A DNA stretch of 52,096 bases, taken from NCBI GenBank assembly GCA_037138055.1, contig JBAXJB010000010.1:1-52096 (forward strand), read 5' to 3'. The position numbers were made by a program, and so were the translations under genes. This DNA is from CAITNM01 sp037138055 (GTDB taxonomy: Bacteria; Pseudomonadota; Alphaproteobacteria; Paracaedibacterales; CAITNM01). Positions 34,274 to 43,023 of this stretch are shown in pieces. Numbering within the stretch: position 1 is the stretch's first letter; each line of letters opens with the position of its first letter. The notes under the pieces were generated by a model. It was not told where the DNA came from and made no database searches. It saw nothing but the letters and a program-made list of their open reading frames with translations.

Positions 34274-34771
34274 ATGAAATTTTCACTTTTAGTTTTTTTT
34301 ACATTTTTTGTTGCCATTGCATATGGAGCAGAAGCCAGTCGAGCTGGTGATTTAGAGCTAGGAGGGGCTGCAACCCCATTACTAGCAGGAGCATCGGCTA
34401 CTGTACAGCGCACGCATCGCCTTCTTGAAGCTGATTACGAACGTAATGTTGGAGATTTAATTCAATCTCGTTGGTTTTTTAGAAAAGCTGCTAACTTTTC
34501 TGAAGGCTTAGGTAATACTCTTTTATATATTGGGTCAGGAGCTGCATCAGTTGCTGCTGGCATAAAGCTTATTGGGTCAGAAGATCTTTCCAATATATTT
34601 CTCTTCGCAAGTACGGCATGCTTTGCTGCACATATAACACTTATAGGGATTGCTAAATGTAGTGCTCGAGAGGAAGGAGAACGTGAAAATCAGCTATCAA
34701 CTTTGGCTCAACAAGTGAAATTTAGTATTGTGCCTCTAAACCCTCAAATAACAGACGATAGTGCACATTGA
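34274..34771 (+). CDS. Exported two-helix protein, paralog 1 (unknown family)
   Basis: 165 residues from the ATG at 34274; an in-frame TTG 12 bases earlier would spoil the signal peptide. A Sec signal peptide (residues 1-19, cleavage near YGAEA) is followed by a Gly/Ala-rich linker. A helical region follows (HRLLEADYERNVGDLIQSRWFFRKAANFSE, about 48-76), then two hydrophobic segments (about 81-100 and 105-128) and a charged AREEGERE tail. The layout of an RWFFRK helix plus two membrane helices loosely recalls SLATT-type two-TM effectors, but no family can be assigned. Its downstream neighbour is a clear paralog. Confidence 0.72.
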   Translation: MKFSLLVFFTFFVAIAYGAEASRAGDLELGGAATPLLAGASATVQRTHRLLEADYERNVGDLIQSRWFFRKAANFSEGLGNTLLYIGSGAASVAAGIKLIGSEDLSNIFLFASTACFAAHITLIGIAKCSAREEGERENQLSTLAQQVKFSIVPLNPQITDDSAH

Positions 34772-34834
34772 ATACCGTTGGATTATTGTATCGTTATAAC
34801 CAATTCATATTTGGTAAATAAAAATTTAAGCATT

Positions 34835-34876
34835 ATTAACAAATATTTAATTTTAATATGCAAATATATAATTACC
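34835..34876 (+). promoter_or_regulatory. Shared AT-rich upstream element, copy B
   Basis: It begins ATTAACAAATATTTAATTTT and ends 24 bases before the second exported paralog. It resembles copy A (34185) and, with one gap, copy C (47735), which precedes an unrelated exported gene. Confidence 0.35.
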
Positions 34877-34899
34877 TTTAATTAACATTTGGTTCTTAT

Positions 34900-35499
34900 A
34901 TGAAGGCAAAATTTATTCTTTTACTGCTGATTACAACCATTTTCAATTATGCGATTGGAGCTGATACTACTGATGGTATTTTGTTGGGGGTTGACGATGA
35001 TATAGAGGCGGCAATAGGTAGGCCACGTGCACCATCAAGTCTTAATACTGAGGGAGTAGATACAATTAGATCTAATGATTCTAGTGTGATAGCGCACAGA
35101 ACTGGAATACGAGAGCAAGTAGTAACAGATGTTCACAATTTACTTAGCGCCGATTATGGAAGAAATGTGAGCGACATTCTTAATATGCGCTGGTTTTTTC
35201 GAAAAGTAGCTAACTGTAGTGAGGCTCTTGGCAATGTGCTTTTATATGTTGGATCTGGTGGATCAGCAATGGCATCAGGCGTAAAACTTGTTGAGGGTTC
35301 AGATAACCTTATGAATATTCTTTTGTTTGGGAGTACAGCATGTTTTGCTGTGCATATAACTTTTATTGGCATTGCTAAGTGCAGTGCTAGAGAAGCAGAA
35401 GAAAGGGAGCATCATCTTGCAAACTTAGCTAACGAAGTGGGATTCAAAGTTGTTCCTTTGATCCCTTCTATAGAGGATGATGCTAATCCTGTTCATTGA
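34900..35499 (+). CDS. Exported two-helix protein, paralog 2 (unknown family)
   Basis: 199 residues with a signal peptide (MKAKFILLLLITTIFNYAIGA). A variable acidic and hydrophilic linker (about residues 21-80) is longer than in paralog 1. The shared core follows: LLSADYGRNVSDILNMRWFFRK, then two hydrophobic segments containing LLYVGSGGSAMASGVKLV and ILLFGSTACFAVHITFIGIAKCSARE. From the ADY motif to the C-terminus most positions match paralog 1, including the final VPL-P-I-DD pattern; the linker does not align. This is a tandem duplication followed by divergence at the N-terminal side. The gene ends 5 bases from convergent pheT. Function unknown. Confidence 0.72.
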   Translation: MKAKFILLLLITTIFNYAIGADTTDGILLGVDDDIEAAIGRPRAPSSLNTEGVDTIRSNDSSVIAHRTGIREQVVTDVHNLLSADYGRNVSDILNMRWFFRKVANCSEALGNVLLYVGSGGSAMASGVKLVEGSDNLMNILLFGSTACFAVHITFIGIAKCSAREAEEREHHLANLANEVGFKVVPLIPSIEDDANPVH

Positions 35500-35504
35500 A
35501 TGGT

Positions 35505-37838
35505 TTAGCGTAGTTGAGCTCCGATTTTTACTGCGGCATGAACGATAGATTCATGAATTTGAGTGAGGGATTCTTCATCCAAAGTTTTTTGTGTTGGTTG
35601 CAGCATTACAGAGACCGCTAGAGATTTTTTACCTTGTTCCACATGTTGGCCCTGATAATAATCAAAAACATCAACTTGAACGATAAGATCGTGAGCTTTT
35701 TCAACGGCTTTAACAAGTTTTTGAGCTGGAATTGATGCGTCCAGCACAAATGCAAAATCACGACGAACAGGCATAAGGTCCGTCAACGTTGCTTGAATTT
35801 TTTTTGTTTTTACAGCGTGCATAGAATCAAGAAAAATTTCAAACCCAACACAGTTTAAACCTTCAGTAATTTGAGGGTGTAATTCACCAAAGTAAGCAAG
35901 AACACGGTTACCTTGTTTAAACAAACCCTTACGTCCGGGGTGATAATAAGAGGGAGCATCATCACTTAGTTGAGCGGATGATTCTGATATTCCTAATGTT
36001 TTTAGTATGCTTAAAGTATCAGCTTTTGCATCGAAGACATCAGCACTTCTTATAGGGGACAACCAGTGACGATCGTGAATATCGCCAAAGCGTAGTCCTG
36101 TAATGCACATGGCTTGTTTATTTGGAAAATTTTCTCCGTAGACTGAACCTACTTCAAAAATAGAACCATTTGGGCGTGCATTTGATGTGTTAGTTTTTGC
36201 CACTTTCAGCAATAAAGCTAATGCAGAAGGACGCATGGTAGACAAATCTTCGCTGATAGGATTCGCTAAAAGTACTAAATTTTCAGGTACATCTGTAAAT
36301 TGTTTTGCTGTTCTATTGTCAGTGAAAGACCAGTTGATGGTTTCTAAAAATCCACGATTGCTTAAATGCTTACGAGCAATTTCTTCACGAGAAATAATAT
36401 TTTGCACAGGCTTTAAAGGCAGCGATTGCGCAATGATTTCGCTATACCCTTTTAGTCGTGCAATTTCTTCAATAAGATCTTCTGGAATTGTTAAGTCATG
36501 ACGCCAAGAAGGTGGGGTGACTTTTAATGTTGGGCCTTGTTCTACTGTGCATCCCAAACGTTGTAAAATATTTACAGTTTCATTGGGTTCAATCGCAAGG
36601 CCAAGTCGTTGTTCTGCCTGCTTATGATCAAGAGTAATGGCTGCGTGAGTTTTTAATTGATTACCAATCAATAACGCTGTAGCCGGAGTGCCGCCACAGT
36701 GTTCGACAATCATGGCGGTTGCCATATCAAGAAAAGATTTAACAACAGCAGTATCGACTCCGCGTTCTAAGCGCATCCGTGAATCTGAAACTAAATTGAG
36801 GCGTTGCCCAGTTGTTGCAATAGAAATAGGGTCAAAGATAGCAGCTTCAAGTAAAATATTGGTGGTGTTTTCATCCACAGCTGTTTCGCTTCCCCCCATA
36901 ATTCCTCCAATCGCCTCAACGCCGCGATCATCAGCAACAACGACCATTCCATCCTTTAAATGGTATTCTTGACCGTTTAGAGCTTTAAGCATTTCACCGT
37001 CTTTAGCTTCACGCACAACCAAATGGCCTTGTACTTTGTCAGCATCAAACACGTGCATTGGGCGTCCGAGCCCTAGACAAAAATAATTTGTGATATCAAC
37101 CAATGCACTAATAGGCTTTTGCCCGGCACTTGTTAATAAATCTTGCAACCAAGCAGGAGAGGCGGCATTTTTAACCCCACCAATACGGCAAAGACCAAAC
37201 TGAAAACATAAAGAGGTGGCAAGAGAAACAGCTGGTGTTTCACCCTGCCTTGCTATTGTTGGCAAATCTAGCGATTTTAAAATTCCAAACCCAGCGGCAC
37301 TTAAATCACGAGCAATGCCGTATATGCCAAAACAATCGCCACGATTTGGTGTGATTGAAACATCATAAACTGCGTCGCAAGTTAGTATGTCTGTTAGTGG
37401 GGTGCCTGGTTTATAATCAAGACCCAAATCCATAATGCCGTCTGAATCTTCACCTAATAATAATTCTTTTGATGAACAAAGCATGCCACAACTTTCTACG
37501 TCGCGAATGGTTCCTTTTTTAAGTGCTTCACCAGTTATGGGAATGACTGTGCCAACTGATGCAAAGGCAACACCCATGTTTGCTTTTACGTTTGGTGCCC
37601 CGCAAACAACTTGAATTAGTTGACCTGTTCCTGCATCGACTTTACATAAAGATAGTCGGTCAGCATTGGGGTGCTTTTCGCGTTCAACAACGCGCGCATA
37701 AACAAAACCTTTTAAGCTAGCGCTTGGATCATCAACAGATTCAACTTCAAGCCCAAGTTCAACAAGTTTTGTAGCGACATCATCAGGTGTTGCATCTGTT
37801 TCTAAATATTTTTTTAGCCATTGATTTGAAAATTTCAT
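35505..37838 (-). CDS. pheT: Phenylalanyl-tRNA synthetase beta subunit
   Basis: A 777-residue subunit of the (alpha-beta)2 class II synthetase. It has the N-terminal tRNA-binding EMAP-like domain (about residues 40-150, VVEREKHPNADRLSLCKVDAG), B3/B4 editing and B5 domains in the middle, and a C-terminal ferredoxin-like anticodon-binding domain (LTDLMPVRRDFAFVLD). The start overlaps the pheS stop by four bases. Confidence 0.96.
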   Translation of the reverse strand: MKFSNQWLKKYLETDATPDDVATKLVELGLEVESVDDPSASLKGFVYARVVEREKHPNADRLSLCKVDAGTGQLIQVVCGAPNVKANMGVAFASVGTVIPITGEALKKGTIRDVESCGMLCSSKELLLGEDSDGIMDLGLDYKPGTPLTDILTCDAVYDVSITPNRGDCFGIYGIARDLSAAGFGILKSLDLPTIARQGETPAVSLATSLCFQFGLCRIGGVKNAASPAWLQDLLTSAGQKPISALVDITNYFCLGLGRPMHVFDADKVQGHLVVREAKDGEMLKALNGQEYHLKDGMVVVADDRGVEAIGGIMGGSETAVDENTTNILLEAAIFDPISIATTGQRLNLVSDSRMRLERGVDTAVVKSFLDMATAMIVEHCGGTPATALLIGNQLKTHAAITLDHKQAEQRLGLAIEPNETVNILQRLGCTVEQGPTLKVTPPSWRHDLTIPEDLIEEIARLKGYSEIIAQSLPLKPVQNIISREEIARKHLSNRGFLETINWSFTDNRTAKQFTDVPENLVLLANPISEDLSTMRPSALALLLKVAKTNTSNARPNGSIFEVGSVYGENFPNKQAMCITGLRFGDIHDRHWLSPIRSADVFDAKADTLSILKTLGISESSAQLSDDAPSYYHPGRKGLFKQGNRVLAYFGELHPQITEGLNCVGFEIFLDSMHAVKTKKIQATLTDLMPVRRDFAFVLDASIPAQKLVKAVEKAHDLIVQVDVFDYYQGQHVEQGKKSLAVSVMLQPTQKTLDEESLTQIHESIVHAAVKIGAQLR

Positions 37839-38824
37839 GACTGTGCTCCAAATCCATAAAGATCAAGCCAACGGGTATCTCCGTCGTAGAAAGACCTTAT
37901 ATCATCAATACCGTATTTCAGCATAGCGAATCGCTCTACGCCCATTCCAAATGCAAATCCTTGAAATTGGTCAGGATCAATACCGCAATTTCTTAAAACT
38001 TCTGGATGAATCATTCCGCAGCCTAAAACTTCAAGCCATTTATCATTTTTCCAAGAAATATCAACTTCTGCTGAAGGTTCTGTAAAAGGAAAAAAACTAG
38101 GGCGAAAACGCAAATTCATATTGGGGTTTTCAAAAAACCATCGGCAAAAATCGATCAATGCACCTTTTAGATGGGCAAAGTTAATACCTTCTTCAATGAC
38201 CACACCTTCGATTTGGTGAAACATTGGTGTGTGTGTTGCGTCTAGATCGTCACTTCTAAAAACTCTACCAGGAGCCAAGAAACGAATCGGTGGTTTGTGA
38301 TTGCGCAATGTACGAATTTGTACTGGTGATGTTTGGGTGCGCAAAATATCATTTGAGCCACTTACATAAAAGGTATCTTGGCTTTGGCGGGCAGGGTGAT
38401 GTGCAGGAATGTTTAGGGCATCAAAATTTAGCTCTTGTGTTTCAATATGTGGCCCATCAAAAACTTGAAAGCCAAGCTGAGCAAAATACTGAGTAATGTC
38501 TTGAATAGCTTTTGAAATAGGGTGGATTTTTCCAACTGATTCGGGTCTTGAAGGCAACGAAATATCAATTTTTTCATTTGCTAAACGTAGCTCAAGCGCC
38601 TGAGTCTCAAGGATGATTTTTTTTTCTTCAATGGCTAAAGCAATTTGGTCTTTCAGCGCATTAATTTCTGCACCTTTAGCTTTACGTTCTTCCGGAGCTA
38701 AAGCGCCTAGAGTTTTAAGCTGTTGGGTAACTAAGCCACTTTTACCTAAAAGATTAACTCTTAAATCGTCAAGAGTTGTTAAATCCTGTGAAGATTGTAT
38801 CTGTTGCAGCCATTGCTGTTGCAT
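37835..38824 (-). CDS. pheS: Phenylalanyl-tRNA synthetase alpha subunit
   Basis: The catalytic class II subunit, 329 residues from the ATG at 38824. An upstream in-frame start at 38851 would run into holC and is not preferred. Seen are HPARQSQDTFYV, FRSDDLDATHTPMFHQIEG (motif 2) and GFAFGMGVERFAMLKYGI (motif 3). An N-terminal coiled coil of about 80 residues binds tRNA. It is four bases after the holC stop and coupled to pheT. Confidence 0.96.
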   Translation of the reverse strand: MQQQWLQQIQSSQDLTTLDDLRVNLLGKSGLVTQQLKTLGALAPEERKAKGAEINALKDQIALAIEEKKIILETQALELRLANEKIDISLPSRPESVGKIHPISKAIQDITQYFAQLGFQVFDGPHIETQELNFDALNIPAHHPARQSQDTFYVSGSNDILRTQTSPVQIRTLRNHKPPIRFLAPGRVFRSDDLDATHTPMFHQIEGVVIEEGINFAHLKGALIDFCRWFFENPNMNLRFRPSFFPFTEPSAEVDISWKNDKWLEVLGCGMIHPEVLRNCGIDPDQFQGFAFGMGVERFAMLKYGIDDIRSFYDGDTRWLDLYGFGAQS

Positions 38825-38828
38825 AATC

Positions 38829-39278
38829 TTATATTCCTTTTTCCCAAGCACCCTTTAGGGTCTGCTTCCATAGTACAATTTCATTGCCTGATTCTTGATA
38901 TTTTTCCATTCGTTCTTTGGCGTTTTGAACACTTGGCAAATCATTTCCGTCGTAAATATCTAAGATGCGTTCATAAAATTTATCTGTAGCATATTCTTGA
39001 GTAGTGATCACTAAAACTGTTGCATCAATAGGGTTATCACTGCCAGTGGTTAGCCAAATGGGTTGATGCACATGAAACTGTGCTGGGTCAGCATTCGAAC
39101 CGTGAGGTAAAAACCCAAGAGTGGTATAGGTCCACATAGCGCTATCAATTGATTTCAAACGCTCTGGACTTTCTATACGAATAACGGCCTTAAGCCCGCC
39201 TTCGTAAACCTTCTCCAGAATTTTAGGCAAAGTTTTTTCTAAAGAAGTAACCATAAGTTCATAAAAAGTTACTTGCAC
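38829..39278 (-). CDS. holC: DNA polymerase III chi subunit HolC
   Basis: A 149-residue clamp-loader accessory protein that links polymerase III to single-strand-binding protein. MQVTFYELMVTSLEKTLPKILEKVYEGG, then LWTYTTLGFLPHG-like and PIWLTT segments match the family (here MWTYTTLGFLPHG and QPIWLTTG). It sits between atpC and pheS in a tight minus-strand operon. Confidence 0.88.
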   Translation of the reverse strand: MQVTFYELMVTSLEKTLPKILEKVYEGGLKAVIRIESPERLKSIDSAMWTYTTLGFLPHGSNADPAQFHVHQPIWLTTGSDNPIDATVLVITTQEYATDKFYERILDIYDGNDLPSVQNAKERMEKYQESGNEIVLWKQTLKGAWEKGI

Positions 39279-39288
39279 TACTTATGCC

Positions 39289-39525
39289 TCATGACGCTAA
39301 CAGAACTTCTACGGTATTATTGCTAACTTGGGCAATGCCATTTTGAATGGTGAATGTTTCGGTGCCGTTCGTTAATTTTACCTGAATTTCTCCTTCGCTT
39401 AAGACAACTGACATAGAAGCATGATGAGGACGTATCCCCACCTTTCCATAAAGTCCTGGCAAGTTAATTTCAAGCGCGGCATCTGTGAATAAAACTTTAT
39501 CAATGGTGCGTATGGTTACGTTCAT
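39289..39525 (-). CDS. atpC: ATP synthase epsilon subunit-like, N-terminal domain only
   Basis: A 78-residue protein matching only the beta-sandwich domain of the F1 epsilon subunit: LFTDAALEINLPGLYGKVGIRPHHASMSVVLSEGEIQV, then the IQNGIAQVSNNTVEVL strand. Bacterial epsilon is usually about 110-140 residues with a C-terminal two-helix inhibitory domain, which is absent; the stop follows directly after the last strand. No other atp gene is nearby. It is coupled to hinT by a four-base overlap. It could be the cell's only epsilon subunit or a second copy. Confidence 0.78.
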   Translation of the reverse strand: MNVTIRTIDKVLFTDAALEINLPGLYGKVGIRPHHASMSVVLSEGEIQVKLTNGTETFTIQNGIAQVSNNTVEVLLAS

Positions 39526-39881
39526 GACATAACAATCTTTGGGCCAAGATCTTGACCACCTAAAATGTGAATATGAAAATGCGGAACATCTTGACGACCA
39601 TCTGTGCCAGTATTTGTAATAAGGCGATATCCTTTTTGTGCTACATTTAATGCATCAATAGTTGTATTAACGCCCTTCCAAAACCCAACAATTTCGTCAG
39701 TGGATGCGCGTGTTGTAAAATCATGAGCATTTTTATAATGCCCCGTTGGTATTACCAATGCATGCACGGCTGCTTTCGGTGCAATGTCATGAAAGCTTAA
39801 GAAATATTGATTTTCTGCTATTTTTTTGCAGGGAATTTCGCTGCGAAGAATTTTTGCAAAAATGTTGTTTTGATCGTACAT
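39522..39881 (-). CDS. hinT: HIT family purine nucleoside phosphoramidase (HinT type)
   Basis: A 119-residue histidine-triad protein that hydrolyses AMP-linked phosphoramidates. The triad is HFHIHILGG near residues 101-109, preceded by NIFAKILRSEIPCKKI at the start and HALVIPTGHYKN in the middle. It is the first gene of the minus-strand hinT-atpC-holC-pheS-pheT run; the promoter lies in the 106-base gap before 39988, shared with the divergent operon. Confidence 0.94.
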   Translation of the reverse strand: MYDQNNIFAKILRSEIPCKKIAENQYFLSFHDIAPKAAVHALVIPTGHYKNAHDFTTRASTDEIVGFWKGVNTTIDALNVAQKGYRLITNTGTDGRQDVPHFHIHILGGQDLGPKIVMS

Positions 39882-39987
39882 TAGCCACCTTATCCTTAAC
39901 AGCTAAGCTAGCATTGTCTGGCAGTTGAGACAATATCCTAGCTTCGTTGAACGTGCTAGAATTCTGCTATTCACAATTCACTGAATC

Positions 39988-40485
39988 ATGATTATGCAAA
40001 AAATTACAATAACATTACCAGAAATTAAGCTGGTAGGCATTACAACCAGAACGAATCTGGCATCAGAAATGAATTTAGCGACAGCTAAAATTGCAGCTAC
40101 GGTTCAAAAATATTTTCATGGCGGCCTGTCTGAAAAAATTAAAAACCGTAAAAATTCAAATGTGACCTATTGCGTTTATACAGATTATGAAAGTGATTTT
40201 ACAGGAAGTTATACATACTTCATTGGTGAGGAAATTGATTCATTTGACGACTTGCCAGAGGGTTTTGAAACGCTTGTTATACCAATTCAAAACTATGCGA
40301 AGTTTACAACAGACTCCGGTCCTATGCCCGCAGTGTGTATTGGGGCTTGGCAAAAAATATGGACGATGACACCAGCTGAATTTGGTAATGAACGTGCATA
40401 CATTGCTGATTTTGAAGTCTATGATGAGCGCGCCCTTGATCACCAAAATGTTGTTTTGGATATTTACATTGGTTTACGCAGTTAA
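39988..40485 (+). CDS. GyrI/Cass2-like effector-binding protein
   Basis: A 165-residue stand-alone ligand-binding domain of the SRPBCC-like GyrI/AraC effector-binding superfamily, closest in layout to the integron-associated Cass2 group: PEIKLVGITTRTNLAS at the start, NVTYCVYTDYESDFTGSYTYFIGEEIDSFDDLPEGFETLVIP in the middle, and FEVYD..ALDHQNVVLDIYIGL at the end. Relatives bind cationic or multi-aromatic drugs. There is no DNA-binding domain, so it is a sensor or sequestering protein rather than a complete regulator. It is the first gene of a five-gene unit. Confidence 0.75.
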   Translation: MIMQKITITLPEIKLVGITTRTNLASEMNLATAKIAATVQKYFHGGLSEKIKNRKNSNVTYCVYTDYESDFTGSYTYFIGEEIDSFDDLPEGFETLVIPIQNYAKFTTDSGPMPAVCIGAWQKIWTMTPAEFGNERAYIADFEVYDERALDHQNVVLDIYIGLRS

Positions 40486-40494
40486 GGTACTATT

Positions 40495-40956
40495 ATGATT
40501 AACAGCGATCACTTGGAAAATTTTGAAATCTATTTTCCCCAAATGCAAGTTGATCGTTCAGCTATGCAAAAAGGAGAGTATGTACCGATACATACTCATG
40601 ATGGGCATTTTGGATTTTTGTATATACTTTCGGGTAGTGTGCTGATTGAAACTTACGCATCACAACAAGTGGATGATAAGTTTTATTTGGAATTGCAGCA
40701 TGCCAAAATATACGGCACTCATGATTATGCGTTTGTTACTAAAAAAGATAACGTACATTCTATTAAAGCCTTGGAAGATACGTTAATTTTGGATGTTTTT
40801 TCAGTACAACAAAATTCGGAAAATGTTCAGAAATTCCTCAGGGTGGTGGAGACCAAAGGGAATGTTTTAGTGACTGTGCCGATAACGGTTGAGGAAGCAG
40901 AAGTCTCGCCACGGCTTTTAACGGTTGAAACACTGCACACCTCTATAACAGAATAA
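40495..40956 (+). CDS. Cupin protein resembling PCO/ADO thiol dioxygenases
   Basis: A 153-residue single-domain cupin. VPIHTHDGHFGFLYILSGSV places H33 and H35 in an HxH pair, and KKDNVHSI gives H98, 63 residues later. The spacing and neighbouring sequence (an HxHxGxx start, LxGSV, NVHSI then LILDVFS) resemble the plant cysteine oxidase / cysteamine dioxygenase (PCO_ADO) family, whose iron is held by three His. A generic sugar-binding cupin remains possible. The preceding gene ends 9 bases upstream. In this context it could oxidise a small thiol or a thiol conjugate; that is inference. Confidence 0.6.
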   Translation: MINSDHLENFEIYFPQMQVDRSAMQKGEYVPIHTHDGHFGFLYILSGSVLIETYASQQVDDKFYLELQHAKIYGTHDYAFVTKKDNVHSIKALEDTLILDVFSVQQNSENVQKFLRVVETKGNVLVTVPITVEEAEVSPRLLTVETLHTSITE

Positions 40957-41007
40957 GCTTTAGGGCAATTTGAATGTTTTGAATGGGAAAATTGAAAGGG
41001 AATTTCT

Positions 41008-41274
41008 ATGACAGTTATGAGCACACGACATGTTTACCCCTTAAGCTACAGTGGAAGCTTAATTTTATTAATAGTATTTGCTATTTGCTGGCCACCTCTT
41101 GGTGTGTTCTTATTTATAAAAAATGTCAGATTCCACAAAGATGATTCTGCATTTTACTTGCGTTACCGTGGTTCATGGTTTTGGGCAATTCTTTGGGCTA
41201 TTTTGTTCTTCCCAATAGCGGTTATTATTATGGCAATCCGCGGAGCAGATGTTGTTGAAGAAATAAGGCACTAA
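41008..41274 (+). CDS. Small two-helix membrane protein, unknown
   Basis: An 88-residue protein with two hydrophobic segments (about residues 16-37 and 56-77) and a short basic loop between (RFHKDDSAFYLRYRGSW). A good ribosome binding site (AAGGGA) precedes the ATG. The stop abuts the ABC-transporter start with no intergenic base, so it is probably made with it and may be an accessory subunit. No family recognised. Confidence 0.65.
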   Translation: MTVMSTRHVYPLSYSGSLILLIVFAICWPPLGVFLFIKNVRFHKDDSAFYLRYRGSWFWAILWAILFFPIAVIIMAIRGADVVEEIRH

Positions 41275-43023
41275 ATGCGGGTAATTCAATTCATTTTCGA
41301 GACGACAAAACCCTATAGGCTGTACCTTTTAGGAATGATTTTTATGATGGTTATTGTATCACTAGATATGAATGCCAAGCCATATATTATTAAGCTTCTA
41401 ATCGATAGTGCAACGAATTCTTCAACAGCAAGTATTTGGACTCTTGTAGTAGTTTTTGCAATTTTTCAAATTCTTATGGCTTCGGCATGGTCATTTAGCG
41501 ATTGGTTAATTGTAAGATTTTATGCCGATTTTCGGGTAAATATTGCTTCTTTGTTTGCTAAAAAGATATCACGTTATTCTTATACCTTTTTTCAAAATAA
41601 TTTGAGCGGTAATATTGTTGCCAAGATCAATGATGCATTTAACCTTATACCGTTACTCATTTTTACAATTAATTATGAGATTATTCAGATTACGTTTATT
41701 ACCTTAATAACTTTGTTTTTATTGACGAACGTCCACACTTTTTTTGCCTTAAGTTTGCTTTTGTGGATTGCTGCATTTTTTGGAATTATTTATTTTAGAT
41801 TGCTCAAAATTATGCCATTAACAAAAAATTACGCTGAAGCTAAGTCAGAACTTTTTGGACATTTTTCTGATTATTTTTCCAACATAATGAATGTTAAATT
41901 ATTTTCTAGATCTTCTTTTGAAATAAAAATTTTTAATAATGATTCCCAAAATTTTATAAAAAAAAATCAAGCACAAGGCTATTCCCTAATGAATCTTTAC
42001 ATTGTGCTAGGTACTATGACTTCGATCTACATTATTGGCTTTTTAATTTTTCTGATTCATCTACAAAACAAAAACATTGTAACGCCAGGAGATTTTGCTT
42101 TGGTGCTGATGCTTAATTTCAGAATATTTGACAAACTATTTAACTTTTCTCATATGCTGCGCGATTTTATTACAAACTGGGGAGCCGTTGATCAAGCCTT
42201 AAAAATACTTGAAGATGAGCCGGAAATTCAAGATGTTGAAAATGCATCTGAGCTGATTGTGCACAAAGGAAAAATCACTTTTGATAAAGTTAAGTTCAAT
42301 TACAAAGGTGCTGAACCACTTTTTAATAATACAACTGTCACAATTGAACCAGGGCAAAAAATTGGATTGGTGGGGTATTCTGGCGGTGGAAAAACTACCT
42401 TTGTGAATTTGATTTTAAGACTTTATGACATTACTAATGGTCGTATTTCAATTGATGGGCAAGATATTAAACAAGTTACGCAAGATTCACTGCGTGCAAA
42501 TATCGGAATGATTCCCCAGGATCCGTCACTATTTCACCGATCGTTAATGGAAAATATTCGGTACGGAAAAATTGATGCCAGTGATGAGGAAGTTATTGAA
42601 GCTTCTAAGCGTGCCCATGCACATGAATTCATTGAAAAATTATCAAATGGTTATGAATCATTGGTAGGTGAGCGAGGCGTTAAACTTTCCGGTGGTCAGC
42701 GCCAACGCATAGCAATTGCACGGGCGATTTTGAAAAATGCACCAATTTTGATTTTAGATGAAGCGACTTCTCAACTTGATTCGGTAACTGAAAGCTACAT
42801 TCAAAAATCTTTACATGAATTAATGACAGGCAAAACAACCATTGTTATTGCTCACCGTCTATCAACCCTACTGCATATGGACCGTATTTTGGTATTTGAT
42901 ACTGGGAAAATTGTGGCAGACGGAACGCACGGAGAATTATTAGCTAAAAATAGTTTGTACAAAACTTTATGGAATGCTCAAGTTGGAGGATTCTTATCAG
43001 ATAAGCATGAGGAAAATTTATGA
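41275..43023 (+). CDS. ABC exporter, fused permease and ATPase (MDR type)
   Basis: A 582-residue half-transporter that should dimerise. Six membrane helices fill residues 1 to about 310. The nucleotide-binding domain follows, with Walker A GYSGGGKTT, the Q-loop region, signature LSGGQRQRIAIARA, Walker B ILILDEATS and the H-loop VIAHRLSTL. It belongs to the multidrug/lipid exporter (MsbA-like, type IV) class. The stop overlaps the start of the downstream CatB gene (ATGA). The substrate is not known; neighbours suggest a small organic compound. Confidence 0.9.
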   Translation: MRVIQFIFETTKPYRLYLLGMIFMMVIVSLDMNAKPYIIKLLIDSATNSSTASIWTLVVVFAIFQILMASAWSFSDWLIVRFYADFRVNIASLFAKKISRYSYTFFQNNLSGNIVAKINDAFNLIPLLIFTINYEIIQITFITLITLFLLTNVHTFFALSLLLWIAAFFGIIYFRLLKIMPLTKNYAEAKSELFGHFSDYFSNIMNVKLFSRSSFEIKIFNNDSQNFIKKNQAQGYSLMNLYIVLGTMTSIYIIGFLIFLIHLQNKNIVTPGDFALVLMLNFRIFDKLFNFSHMLRDFITNWGAVDQALKILEDEPEIQDVENASELIVHKGKITFDKVKFNYKGAEPLFNNTTVTIEPGQKIGLVGYSGGGKTTFVNLILRLYDITNGRISIDGQDIKQVTQDSLRANIGMIPQDPSLFHRSLMENIRYGKIDASDEEVIEASKRAHAHEFIEKLSNGYESLVGERGVKLSGGQRQRIAIARAILKNAPILILDEATSQLDSVTESYIQKSLHELMTGKTTIVIAHRLSTLLHMDRILVFDTGKIVADGTHGELLAKNSLYKTLWNAQVGGFLSDKHEENL

